Shown here: positions 47,641-55,413 of the stretch, in pieces
Layout: the number at the start of each line of letters is the position of its first letter
Numbering within the stretch: position 1 is the stretch's first letter
Origin: Prochlorococcus sp. AG-363-A03
Lineage (GTDB): Bacteria > Cyanobacteriota > Cyanobacteriia > PCC-6307 > Cyanobiaceae
Direction: 5' to 3'
NCBI GenBank assembly: GCA_003280445.1
Contig: QCEW01000003.1
Span: forward strand, 39,477 to 103,476
Length of the DNA: 64,000 nt
Notes under the pieces: generated by a model
What the model was told of the DNA's origin: nothing
Databases searched by the model: none
The model's input: only the letters and a program-made list of their open reading frames with translations
Translations under genes and position numbers: made by a program

Positions 47641-48696
47641 CTAACTCTCAGTTGTTGCTAGAGAAGCTACTGATCCAACGACACGACGGAAATCAAAGCC
47701 CATCGCTCTAAGAGCATGCCAGATATGACCTTGAATAAAGAAAAATCCAAAGTAATAGTGCACATTTGACAAGGCTGCTCTAGTTGTATGGCCTAAAAAC
47801 GCTGTGCTATCTGAGACATCTCCTGTATCTACCCAATAAGGAGAAATTCCAAATTTCAAAGCTAAAGGCTCTCCGTACCAATCAATTGGATAAACAGTTG
47901 TGTTTTGTGCACACCAGAATGCTGCAACAATTGCCATCCAGCCAATACCAGCAAGAGACCATGAAAGAACTGCTTCTGCTGAAAGCAATCCTTTTCCTTT
48001 GAATTCTGTGTATTCGCCTAGTTGTTTTGTAGCTATGTGCCATGCACCACCGCTTATTTGAACGAATGCTAAGAATGCATGTCCGCTCATTACTTCTTCA
48101 AGGCTGTCAATGGTTAGAAAGTCGAACTGGTGACCGTAAACCATTCCAAAATCACCATATCCAGGGAAGATTGTTCTGATTTCACCTATGGCAGGGTCGT
48201 AAATCCCATGCCATCTTGCCCACTCAACAAACCAAATATTAGCTACTCCAAAGAAAATCAAATGATGTCCAAGAATGAATGTCAAATTATCTGGGTTGTC
48301 CCATTCAAGTTTGAATTTCTTAGTGGTTGGGATAGGACCATCTTTTAAATCCGGATCAAATAAGAGTGAATGGGCTAATCCAGCCGTTCCGTATACAGCT
48401 GAAAAAATCAAATGGAAAATAGCAATTGTTGCTACACCAGCTCCAGTCCATACTCCCGCCTCATCAAAGCCAATTCCAAGAGAAGCTAAATGAGCAAGGA
48501 ATATGGAACTTTGGTGTCCCATTGGTATTTCTGGATTGTAGCGAGCAAGTTCCCAAAGGGTACTTCCTCCAGCTGCAAAGCAAATTAAACCTGTGTGTCC
48601 GATATGTGACCCTATGAATCGACCTGCGCGATTGGTCACCACAGAATTGCCAACCCACCACCCGTAGGTGACGTCTGGGTTTCCGTAGGTCTGCAT
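47641..48696 (-). CDS. pcb: Prochlorophyte chlorophyll-binding antenna protein Pcb (copy 1)
   Basis: 351 residues, six transmembrane helices, of the CP43/IsiA core-antenna family that binds divinyl chlorophyll a and b around a photosystem. Conserved His-bearing helices: 'IGHTGLICFAAGGS', 'LTFILGHHLIFFG', 'GHAFLAFVQISGG', 'LGHTTRAALSNVHYY'. Its loop differs from the others ('GEIRTIFPGYGDFGMVYGHQ') and its tail is short. It has its own terminator downstream. The 5' leader is shared with copy 4. Confidence 0.95.
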   Translation of the reverse strand: MQTYGNPDVTYGWWVGNSVVTNRAGRFIGSHIGHTGLICFAAGGSTLWELARYNPEIPMGHQSSIFLAHLASLGIGFDEAGVWTGAGVATIAIFHLIFSAVYGTAGLAHSLLFDPDLKDGPIPTTKKFKLEWDNPDNLTFILGHHLIFFGVANIWFVEWARWHGIYDPAIGEIRTIFPGYGDFGMVYGHQFDFLTIDSLEEVMSGHAFLAFVQISGGAWHIATKQLGEYTEFKGKGLLSAEAVLSWSLAGIGWMAIVAAFWCAQNTTVYPIDWYGEPLALKFGISPYWVDTGDVSDSTAFLGHTTRAALSNVHYYFGFFFIQGHIWHALRAMGFDFRRVVGSVASLATTES

Positions 48697-48826
48697 AATT
48701 AAGGAAATGAAGTCGAAATTTTGGTTACATTACACTTTTTGGAATTGTTTTTACCAGAATAGTTAGAGGTCTTTATGGTCTCTATCAATTTTTACCAAAA
48801 AAGAGCTTTTTTTTTTAAAAAAAGAC

Positions 48827-48853
48827 AAAAAAAAACCCCCCCAGAGGGGAGGG
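48827..48853 (-). terminator. Terminator of pcb copy 2
   Basis: On the reverse strand CCCTCCCC-TCT-GGGGGGG, followed by a run of T, 15 nt after the stop of pcb copy 2. A strong rho-independent terminator. Confidence 0.85.
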
Positions 48854-48867
48854 ATATTTTTTTTAAT

Positions 48868-49980
48868 CTATCTTGGAGCTCTTCCATTAAAACCAGCGCC
48901 TTCAACCCTGACTGTTGCGCCTTCTGTATTACCAATTGCTTCGGAAACCTTCTTGAAATCGAATCCCAAGGCACGTAAAGCATGCCAGAAATGACCCTGT
49001 AAAAAGAAAAATCCAAAGTAATAATGAACATTAACTAAAGCAGCTCTAGTTGTGTGACCAAAGAAAGCTGTTATACCAGTACTGTCTGCTGTATCTACCC
49101 AATATGGAGCGACTGAGAACTGTAACTTCAAAGGCTCACCAAACCACTCAATTGGATAAACGGTTGTATTAGTAGCAGCCCAGAAAGCTGCAACAATTGC
49201 CATCCAACCAATACCTGCAAGAGACCACGAAAGGACTGCCTCTGCTGATAGCAATTCAGCTCCTTTGTACTTACTCCATTCACCAAGTCTCTTGTTTTCC
49301 CATTGAGTTGAACCTGCAACCATATGAATTGTTGCACCGGTCAATTCTGCAAAAGCAAGAAATGCATGGCCTCCCATTACATCTTCGAGACTATCAATTC
49401 CTATGAAATCAAATTGACGATTCCATATCATCGTTAAATCAAGATTGTAATTGACCTGTCTTACTGCACCAATAGCTGGATCATATATTCCGTGGATTCT
49501 TGCCCACTCAACAAAGGCTATACAAGCCATTCCAAAGAAAAATAAATGGTGGCCCAGGATAAACGTCTGGTTATCTGGATTATTCCATTCCAATTTAAAC
49601 TTTCTAGCTCTTGGAACTTCGCTGTCTGCAACATCAGCTTCAAAATAAACTGCGTGCAATAAAGCACCACCTCCGTAAACCATTGACAAAACCAAGTGAA
49701 CAATGGCCACGGCTGCTACACCAACACCAGTCCAAGCTCCAGCCTCGTCAAAACCTACGCCAAAGGCGGCAAGATGCCCTAAGAATAAGGAGCTTTGATG
49801 CCCCATAGGAATCTCTGGATTGTAGCGAGCAAGTTCCCAAAGGGTACTTCCTCCAGCCGCGAATGCGATCAAGCCTGTATGCCCAATATGGGAGGCGATG
49901 AATCGACCAGAACGACTTGTGACCACAGAATTACCAGCCCACCACTCGTAAGTAACGTCTGGATTTCCATAGCTCTGCAT
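48868..49980 (-). CDS. pcb: Prochlorophyte chlorophyll-binding antenna protein Pcb (copy 2)
   Basis: 370 residues, the longest copy. The six-helix Pcb fold is intact ('IGHTGLIAFAAGG', 'LGHHLFFFG', 'FGHTTRAALVNVHYY'). It has a different lumenal loop, 'GSTQWENKRLGEWSKY', in place of the 'ATKQVGEYTEF' of copies 1 and 3-5, and a longer tail ending FNGRAPR. The conserved start 'MQSYGNPDVTYEWW' has Glu where the others have Gly. Thylakoid membrane antenna. Confidence 0.95.
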   Translation of the reverse strand: MQSYGNPDVTYEWWAGNSVVTSRSGRFIASHIGHTGLIAFAAGGSTLWELARYNPEIPMGHQSSLFLGHLAAFGVGFDEAGAWTGVGVAAVAIVHLVLSMVYGGGALLHAVYFEADVADSEVPRARKFKLEWNNPDNQTFILGHHLFFFGMACIAFVEWARIHGIYDPAIGAVRQVNYNLDLTMIWNRQFDFIGIDSLEDVMGGHAFLAFAELTGATIHMVAGSTQWENKRLGEWSKYKGAELLSAEAVLSWSLAGIGWMAIVAAFWAATNTTVYPIEWFGEPLKLQFSVAPYWVDTADSTGITAFFGHTTRAALVNVHYYFGFFFLQGHFWHALRALGFDFKKVSEAIGNTEGATVRVEGAGFNGRAPR

Positions 49981-50164
49981 AATTTCTAAGCGAATCAGGG
50001 AAATATGGGTGCAGATTACACTCTGTTCAATTGATATGTGCAGAATAGTTAAAGGTCGTTATGTTTGAAATTCTTTTTTCCAGATAAAAGAGAGACATAA
50101 AGTCAGATTAGCTTTATCAAATCAATGCTGCGCAAGAATTTATTAGGCCAATCAAAAAAACCCC

Positions 50165-50199
50165 AAAAAAAAAGAGAGGATTGAATCCTCTCTTTTTTT
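50165..50199. terminator. Terminator of pcb copy 3
   Basis: AAAAGAGAGGATT-GA-AATCCTCTCTTTT type inverted repeat flanked by A and T runs, 19 nt after the stop of pcb copy 3 (minus strand). Confidence 0.85.
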
Positions 50200-50217
50200 A
50201 ATCAATTTTGTTAAAAA

Positions 50218-51264
50218 TCAGTAAAGCTGAGCAGGAAGAGGCTCTTTAAGAACTTTCTTAAAGTCAAATCCCATAGCCCTTAAAGCATGCCATAGATGAC
50301 CTTGAAGGAAGAAGAATCCAAAGTAATAATGAACATTTGCTAGAGCAGCTCTAGTTGTATGTCCGAAGAAAGCTGGACCTCCTGAAAGATCAACACTATC
50401 GATCCAATAAGGAGCAATACCAAACTTCAAGATCAATGCTTCACCATACCAAGCTTCTGGATAAACAGTTGTGTTCTGAGCACACCAGAAAGCTGCAACA
50501 ACAGCCATCCAACCCAGACCTGCGCAAGAGAAAGAAAGGATTGCTTCAGCAGAAAGAAGACCAGCTCCTTTGAACTTGGTGTATTCACCAACTTGCTTAG
50601 TAGCGATATGGAAAGCCCCACCTGTTATTTCCAAGAAAGCCAAGAAAGCATGGCCTCCCAAAACATCTTCAAGACTATCTATAGCCAAGAAATCAAACTG
50701 ATGGTTCCAAATATTTGTCAAGTTAAGGTTGTATTCGACTTGTCGAACAGCACCTAAGGCAGGATCATAAATTCCGTGAATTCTGGCCCATTCAACAAAC
50801 CAGATACATGCAACACCAAAGAAAAGCAAATGGTGACCAAGTATAAAAGTTTGATTATCTGGGTTGTCCCACTCAAGTTTGAACTTTCTAGCTTGAGGAA
50901 CTTCTGAATCTTGCATATCGCCAACGAATAGAACCGAGTGCAATAAGCCTCCGGCTCCATAAACCATGGAAAGAACCAAATGAACGATGGCAATAGAGGC
51001 GACTCCTGCACCTGTCCAAGCACCAGCCTCATCAAAGCCGATACCAATTGACGCTAAATGAGCAAGAAAGATCGAACTCTGATGTCCCATTGGGATCTCA
51101 GGGTTGTATCTCGCTAGTTCCCAAAGGGTACTTCCACCTGCTGCAAAGGCTATCAAGCCAGTATGAGCAATGTGTGCAGCAATGAATTTACCTGATTTGT
51201 TTGTAACCCCAGCATTTCCAGCCCACCAACCATAGGTGACATCCGGGTTTCCGTAGGTCTGCAT
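50218..51264 (-). CDS. pcb: Prochlorophyte chlorophyll-binding antenna protein Pcb (copy 3)
   Basis: 348 residues, six-helix Pcb. It has 'IAHTGLIAFAAGGS', 'LGHHLLFFGVACIW', the loop 'GAVRQVEYNLNLTNIWNHQFDFLAIDSLEDVLGG' (shared almost word for word with copies 4 and 5), and 'FGHTTRAALANVHYY'. It ends KEPLPAQLY, unlike the rest. Start ATG 51264. The two small plus-strand membrane genes begin upstream of it, so the promoter lies in a shared divergent region. Confidence 0.95.
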   Translation of the reverse strand: MQTYGNPDVTYGWWAGNAGVTNKSGKFIAAHIAHTGLIAFAAGGSTLWELARYNPEIPMGHQSSIFLAHLASIGIGFDEAGAWTGAGVASIAIVHLVLSMVYGAGGLLHSVLFVGDMQDSEVPQARKFKLEWDNPDNQTFILGHHLLFFGVACIWFVEWARIHGIYDPALGAVRQVEYNLNLTNIWNHQFDFLAIDSLEDVLGGHAFLAFLEITGGAFHIATKQVGEYTKFKGAGLLSAEAILSFSCAGLGWMAVVAAFWCAQNTTVYPEAWYGEALILKFGIAPYWIDSVDLSGGPAFFGHTTRAALANVHYYFGFFFLQGHLWHALRAMGFDFKKVLKEPLPAQLY

Positions 51265-51441
51265 GATTTAAGTTTTTTGGCGTAATACGGTGAGCACACC
51301 TTACAGGCAGCTGAATTCAAAAACTACCAATAGTCATAAGGCGTATAAACAAGTAGTAAAGTTTTTTTTCTTCAAATTGGCTTAAACCCCAACTAAACTA
51401 GGTTTTCATGGAAATACTCAAGAAAAATTTAAATATCAAAA

Positions 51442-51636
51442 ATGAAATCTGCTTTACAACTTGAATTACAAGACCTCCATGGACTTCCGTATATCGCAAC
51501 AATAATTTGGTTTGTTCTACTTGGAATTTCTCTTTTAGCAGTGATTTTTTATCTTTCTCAGAAAAATTCCTCAGCCAAAGAAAAAGTTGATGATATTTCT
51601 CCTTCTAAGAAGAAATCTCGAGTTAAAGGGTTTTAA
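51442..51636 (+). CDS. Small single-span membrane protein in the pcb array
   Basis: 64 residues from ATG 51442: a short amphipathic N-terminus ('LELQDLHGLP'), one transmembrane span (about residues 18-40) and a Lys/Ser-rich basic tail. Size and layout resemble small photosystem or b6f subunits, but the sequence is not one I recognise. It is divergent from pcb copy 3 and is followed by another small gene. Confidence 0.6.
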   Translation: MKSALQLELQDLHGLPYIATIIWFVLLGISLLAVIFYLSQKNSSAKEKVDDISPSKKKSRVKGF

Positions 51637-51751
51637 ATGACTAAGAAAATTTTGTTTTTCAATGTTAGTTCTCAAATTAATGTAATATCCTCAAACACGG
51701 GTTTGGCATAGTGGCCACCTGGGTTAACTATAAAAACAATTTTTTTACTCA

Positions 51752-51958
51752 ATGATTGATTTTTCTCACCTTCTTGATTTTGCCACTCAGCTTCCACACC
51801 CATCAGATATTGGTTTAATCAAACCATCCGGTGGATTTAATATAGCTGCAGCTCTTTGTGGACTTGGAGCAGTTTTTGGAGCTTCTCAATTCTTCTACTA
51901 TTCTGATGATTCAAAAAGGATCGATCCTTGGGCTAAGCCTGACAACTACAAAAACTAA
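51752..51958 (+). CDS. Second small membrane protein in the pcb array
   Basis: 68 residues from ATG 51752, with the sequence 'FNIAAALCGLGAVFGASQFFYYS' as its one hydrophobic span (about residues 29-50) and a polar end rich in Asp, Lys and Asn. Unknown. Its place between pcb genes suggests a role in the antenna or photosystem. It is followed by a strong hairpin terminator. Confidence 0.6.
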   Translation: MIDFSHLLDFATQLPHPSDIGLIKPSGGFNIAAALCGLGAVFGASQFFYYSDDSKRIDPWAKPDNYKN

Positions 51959-51987
51959 AGAAAGTTAAAAGCTCTTTAATTTTTCAC

Positions 51988-52026
51988 AAAAAAAGAGTCT
52001 CGTCAAATGACGAGACTCTTTTTTTT
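51988..52026. terminator. Bidirectional terminator between the small gene and pcb copy 4
   Basis: AAAAAAAGAGTCTCGTC-AAAT-GACGAGACTCTTTTTTT, a near-perfect hairpin with A and T runs on both sides, ending the small plus-strand gene and pcb copy 4. Confidence 0.9.
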
Positions 52027-52044
52027 GCTTAAAGAATCAGATAA

Positions 52045-53133
52045 TCAATCAGTGAGAGTAACTCTTGCTCCATCAAGATTACTAATTGCATCAGTAACTT
52101 TTTTAAAATCAAAGCCTAAAGCACGTATTGCATGCCACAGGTGTCCTTGAATAAAGAAGAAACCAAGATAGTAGTGAACATTCGCAAGCCAAGCTCTTGA
52201 AGTATGTCCACTAACAACACCAGTCATATCAGCAGTATCAATCCAATATGGAGAGATTCCAAACTTTAAAGCTAATGTTTCTCCATACCAAGCCTCTGGG
52301 TAAACAGTTGTATTGGTTGCACACCAGAAAGCGGCAATAATTGCCATCCAACCAATACCAGCAAGAGACCATGAAAGAACTGCTTCAGCGGAAAGAATGT
52401 TCTTCCCTTTGAATTCCGTATACTCGCCTACTTGCTTAGTAGCGATATGAAATGCTCCACCTGTGATCTCAACAAATGCTAAGAATGCATGACCACCCAT
52501 AACATCCTCAAGACTATCAATAGCCAAGAAATCAAACTGATGGTTCCAAATGTTGGTCAAGTTTAAGTTGTACTCGACTTGTCGAACAGCTCCAATTGCA
52601 GGATCGTAAATCCCATGAATTCGAGCCCACTCAACAAACCAAATACATGCAACACCAAAGAAAATCAAATGGTGACCAAGAATAAAAGTCTGATTGTCTG
52701 GATTATCCCATTCAAGCTTGTATCTTGCTGCCTGACGATGTTCAGGACGATCATCAGCAAACAAACCTGAACTATTTTGGGTATCTTCGCTAAAAATCAG
52801 AGAGTGCAATAGACCTGCACCCGCATAAACCATTGAACAAATCAGATGGAATACGCCGATAAAAGCAATTGATGTTCCGTCGAATACTGTTCCAGTTGGA
52901 TCAAATCCAATACCAATAGAAGCAAGATGTGGGATGCTCACCATTCCTTGGTGTCCCATTGGAATATCTGGGTTGTATCTAGCGAGCTCCCAAAGTGTGT
53001 TGGCACCAGCTGCGAAACAAATCAATCCTGTATGAGCAACATGCGAGCCAATAAATCGGCTTGACTTATTTGTTACGACAGAATTACCAACCCACCACCC
53101 GTAGGTGACGTCTGGGTTTCCGTAGGACTGCAT
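52045..53133 (-). CDS. pcb: Prochlorophyte chlorophyll-binding antenna protein Pcb (copy 4)
   Basis: 362 residues. The six-helix fold is kept, but this copy is the most divergent in the first half: 'VAHTGLICFAAGAN', 'MVSIPHLASIGIGFDPTGTVFDGTS', and an extra hydrophilic insert (SSGLFADDRPEHRQAAR) before helix III. The second half, 'LGHHLIFFGVACIW', 'GAVRQVEYNLNLTN' and 'ATKQVGEYTEFKG', is close to copies 3 and 5. It may be a functionally distinct Pcb, for example one that serves another photosystem; this is inference. Confidence 0.94.
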   Translation of the reverse strand: MQSYGNPDVTYGWWVGNSVVTNKSSRFIGSHVAHTGLICFAAGANTLWELARYNPDIPMGHQGMVSIPHLASIGIGFDPTGTVFDGTSIAFIGVFHLICSMVYAGAGLLHSLIFSEDTQNSSGLFADDRPEHRQAARYKLEWDNPDNQTFILGHHLIFFGVACIWFVEWARIHGIYDPAIGAVRQVEYNLNLTNIWNHQFDFLAIDSLEDVMGGHAFLAFVEITGGAFHIATKQVGEYTEFKGKNILSAEAVLSWSLAGIGWMAIIAAFWCATNTTVYPEAWYGETLALKFGISPYWIDTADMTGVVSGHTSRAWLANVHYYLGFFFIQGHLWHAIRALGFDFKKVTDAISNLDGARVTLTD

Positions 53134-53328
53134 AATTGAGGAAATTGAAGTCGAAATTCGACCTACCTTACATTTAGTGCAATAAATTTGCTTGAAATCG
53201 TAAAAGGTCTTTATTTAATCCACAAAAACAATCAATAGAAGAGCTGTAATTATTCATTGATTTTGCCTACAAAAGTAGTATAAAAAGGGATTTGAGAATC
53301 CTCGCTAAATATCAGTCAATTTTTTAAT

Positions 53329-53358
53329 CAAAAAAGCCCCGCAAAAGTTACGGGGCTT
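53329..53358 (-). terminator. Terminator of pcb copy 5
   Basis: On the reverse strand AAGCCCCG-TAACTTTTG-CGGGGCTT, then a T run, 28 nt after the stop of pcb copy 5. Confidence 0.88.
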
Positions 53359-53385
53359 CAGAGATTCTCCAATCAATTGAATTAG

Positions 53386-54450
53386 TTAGTCATTAAGAGT
53401 AATTTGTGCCCTATCTAAACCAGCGACAGCATTTGTAACTCTCCTAAAGTCAAAGCCTAAAGCACGAATGGCGTGCCATAAGTGACCTTGCAAAAAGAAG
53501 AATCCAAAATAATAATGGACATTTGTTAAAGCAGCTCGTGTTGTGTGGCCTGCTAATGCAGTGCTCTCATTTACATCTACAGTATCGATCCAATAGGGAG
53601 AAATACCAAATTTCAAAGCCAACGGTTCTCCAAACCAAGATTCGGGATAAACAGTTGTATTTGTTGCGCACCAGAATGCTGCGACAATGGCCATCCAACC
53701 AATACCTGCCAATGAGAAAGATAAAACAGCCTCGGCAGAAAGGATATTAGCTCCTTTAAATTCTGTGTATTCTCCAACCTGCTTCGTAGCGATATGGAAA
53801 GCACCACCAGTTATCTCAACAAATGCTAAAAACGCATGGCCGCCCAAGACGTCTTCAAGATTATCAATAGCTAAGAAATCAAACTGATGATTCCAAATAT
53901 TTGTCAAATTAAGATTGTACTCAACTTGTCGAACAGCTCCTATTGCTGGGTCATAAATTCCGTGAATTCTGGCCCATTCAACAAAAGCAATACAAGCGAC
54001 TCCAAAGAAAATCAGGTGATGACCCAAAATAAAGGTCAAATTATCAGGGTTGTCCCATTCAAGTTTGAATTTTTGAGTAGTAGGTCCTGGCCCATCAGCT
54101 AAATCCCCATCAAAGAGTAGAGAGTGAGAAAGAGCTCCTCCTGCATAAACAAGAGAAGCAATAATATGGACTATTGCTACTGAAGCAACATTCGCTCCAG
54201 TCCAAACACCTGCATCATCAAATCCAATACCAATAGATGCGAGATGAGCAAGAAAAATAGAACTTTGATGCCCCATTGCTATGGAAGGATCAAACCTTGC
54301 TAACTCCCAAAGAGTGCTGGCTCCAGCAGCAAATGAAATTAGGCCCGTATGACCTGCATGAGCTGCAATAAACTTTCCAGCGCGGTTAGTAACCCTTGAA
54401 TTGCCAGCCCACCACCCGTAGGTGACATCTGGATTTCCATAGGTCTGCAT
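53386..54450 (-). CDS. pcb: Prochlorophyte chlorophyll-binding antenna protein Pcb (copy 5)
   Basis: 354 residues, six-helix Pcb: 'AGHTGLISFAAGAS', 'LTFILGHHLIFFGVAC', 'GAVRQVEYNLNLTNIWNHQFDFLAIDNLEDVLGG' and 'AGHTTRAALTNVHYY'. The tail 'RAQITLND' is like copy 4 (ARVTLTD). Its first part groups with copies 1-3 (it lacks the copy 4 insert). AGGAGG lies 7-12 nt before the ATG, an unusually good ribosome site for this genome. It is the first gene of the array on the minus strand. Confidence 0.95.
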   Translation of the reverse strand: MQTYGNPDVTYGWWAGNSRVTNRAGKFIAAHAGHTGLISFAAGASTLWELARFDPSIAMGHQSSIFLAHLASIGIGFDDAGVWTGANVASVAIVHIIASLVYAGGALSHSLLFDGDLADGPGPTTQKFKLEWDNPDNLTFILGHHLIFFGVACIAFVEWARIHGIYDPAIGAVRQVEYNLNLTNIWNHQFDFLAIDNLEDVLGGHAFLAFVEITGGAFHIATKQVGEYTEFKGANILSAEAVLSFSLAGIGWMAIVAAFWCATNTTVYPESWFGEPLALKFGISPYWIDTVDVNESTALAGHTTRAALTNVHYYFGFFFLQGHLWHAIRALGFDFRRVTNAVAGLDRAQITLND

Positions 54451-54928
54451 ATGAAATCAGGAGGAATATATTTTTTCCACACTACAAGTTAGTAGACTTT
54501 TTAACTATCTAAAATACAAAAAAACCGGCAATGATTAATAATCTAATATTATTTTATACCAGTACATAAGTAAAACTTAACAGTAAGTTAGGTAATCAAT
54601 TATACAAAACAAGATAGCAGGATAAGTTGAATATTTTAATCCAAGTTATTAGATAAGTTCTACTTAACAATTGACAATTTTTTTGTTACTGGAAGAGAGC
54701 AAGCACTCTTCCAGTGTTGACAGAGAAACGAACTTCGACTTCAATTCCTATCAACATGATCTGTCATAACAAAAATAAATCCTGAGTGCGAGAACAAATA
54801 ATTCATTTCATACATCCAAAACAAATTTATTGGCAATTGCTTTTTAAGAAATCTAATAAAAATCCTAGGGATATACGTACCTAATTATTTAGAAATTACA
54901 TCTAAAGTGTATTCAAAGATGTTATGGG
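54451..54928. other. Spacer upstream of pcb copy 5 with hairpin and orphan pcb leader
   Basis: 478 nt. The promoter of pcb copy 5 must lie in the first part. A perfect inverted repeat CTGGAAGAG-AGCAAGCA-CTCTTCCAG is at 54689-54714 and has no T tail on either strand. At 54734-54746 the plus strand carries TTCGACTTCAATT, the leader element seen before pcb copies 1 and 4, 9 nt before an ATG that opens only a 9-codon frame. Nothing else is recognisable. Confidence 0.55.
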
Positions 54929-55174
54929 ATGATAAATAAAGAGTTAAGTATTGCAGAAGTTGATCGCGTCATAGAAATGGCATGGGAAGATAGGACTCCT
55001 TTCGATGCGATCGCTTTTCAATTCAACCTTAAAGAGCAAGAAGTAATTCAGCTAATGCGAGGAAGTTTAAAACCATCTTCATTCAAAATTTGGAGAAGAA
55101 GAGTTTCAGGTAGGAAGTTGAAGCATGGATTCCCAGATCAGAAAATAAGATTCAAATCACCAAACCAAAAGTGA
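54929..55174 (+). CDS. TIGR03643-like small protein
   Basis: 81 residues starting at ATG 54929: '[26 protein letters not shown]' and '[12 protein letters not shown]', then a basic tail. This is the pattern of the TIGR03643 family: about 80 residues, with a helix-turn-helix-like feel, often near photolyase genes. No molecular function is known. It overlaps the next gene by 4 nt (GTGA), so translation is coupled. Confidence 0.8.
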   Translation: MINKELSIAEVDRVIEMAWEDRTPFDAIAFQFNLKEQEVIQLMRGSLKPSSFKIWRRRVSGRKLKHGFPDQKIRFKSPNQK

Positions 55175-55314
55175 AACTTAAATTGACAAAAAAATGCCCA
55201 AAGTGCCAAAGAGACTTTCAATGGAGAAAGAAATGGTCTAAGGGCTGGGAAAATGTCATTTATTGCTCTGAAAGATGTCGAAGAAGAAAAAACAAAGTTA
55301 ACTGTGCTGAATAA
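55171..55314 (+). CDS. DUF2256 zinc-ribbon-like small protein
   Basis: 47 residues from GTG 55171, too short to stand out as an ORF. Two cysteine pairs, '[14 protein letters not shown]' and '[12 protein letters not shown]', fit the DUF2256 family (a small metal-ribbon protein). The family is common next to cryptochrome and photolyase genes. It overlaps the upstream gene by 4 nt. A third Cys near the end (NCAE) is extra. Confidence 0.88.
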   Translation: MKLKLTKKCPKCQRDFQWRKKWSKGWENVIYCSERCRRRKNKVNCAE

Positions 55315-55413
55315 ATTCTTCGCATTAAAAACAAATTTTAGTTATTTTTAATCAACACAATTAGCTTCTTAGATGCTTATCAAGAAGTAAATCTTTTTTT
55401 CTAAGCAAGAACA

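Noticed and set aside
51637-51751. 24-codon ORF and GTGGCCAC palindrome
   Set aside because: Too short and generic; no sign of a gene or known site.
47784-54102. Many plus-strand ORFs of 60-75 codons opposite the pcb genes
   Set aside because: They mirror each other in all five copies, lie fully within strong coding sequence and have Gln/Leu/Pro-rich, non-protein-like composition: antisense shadows.
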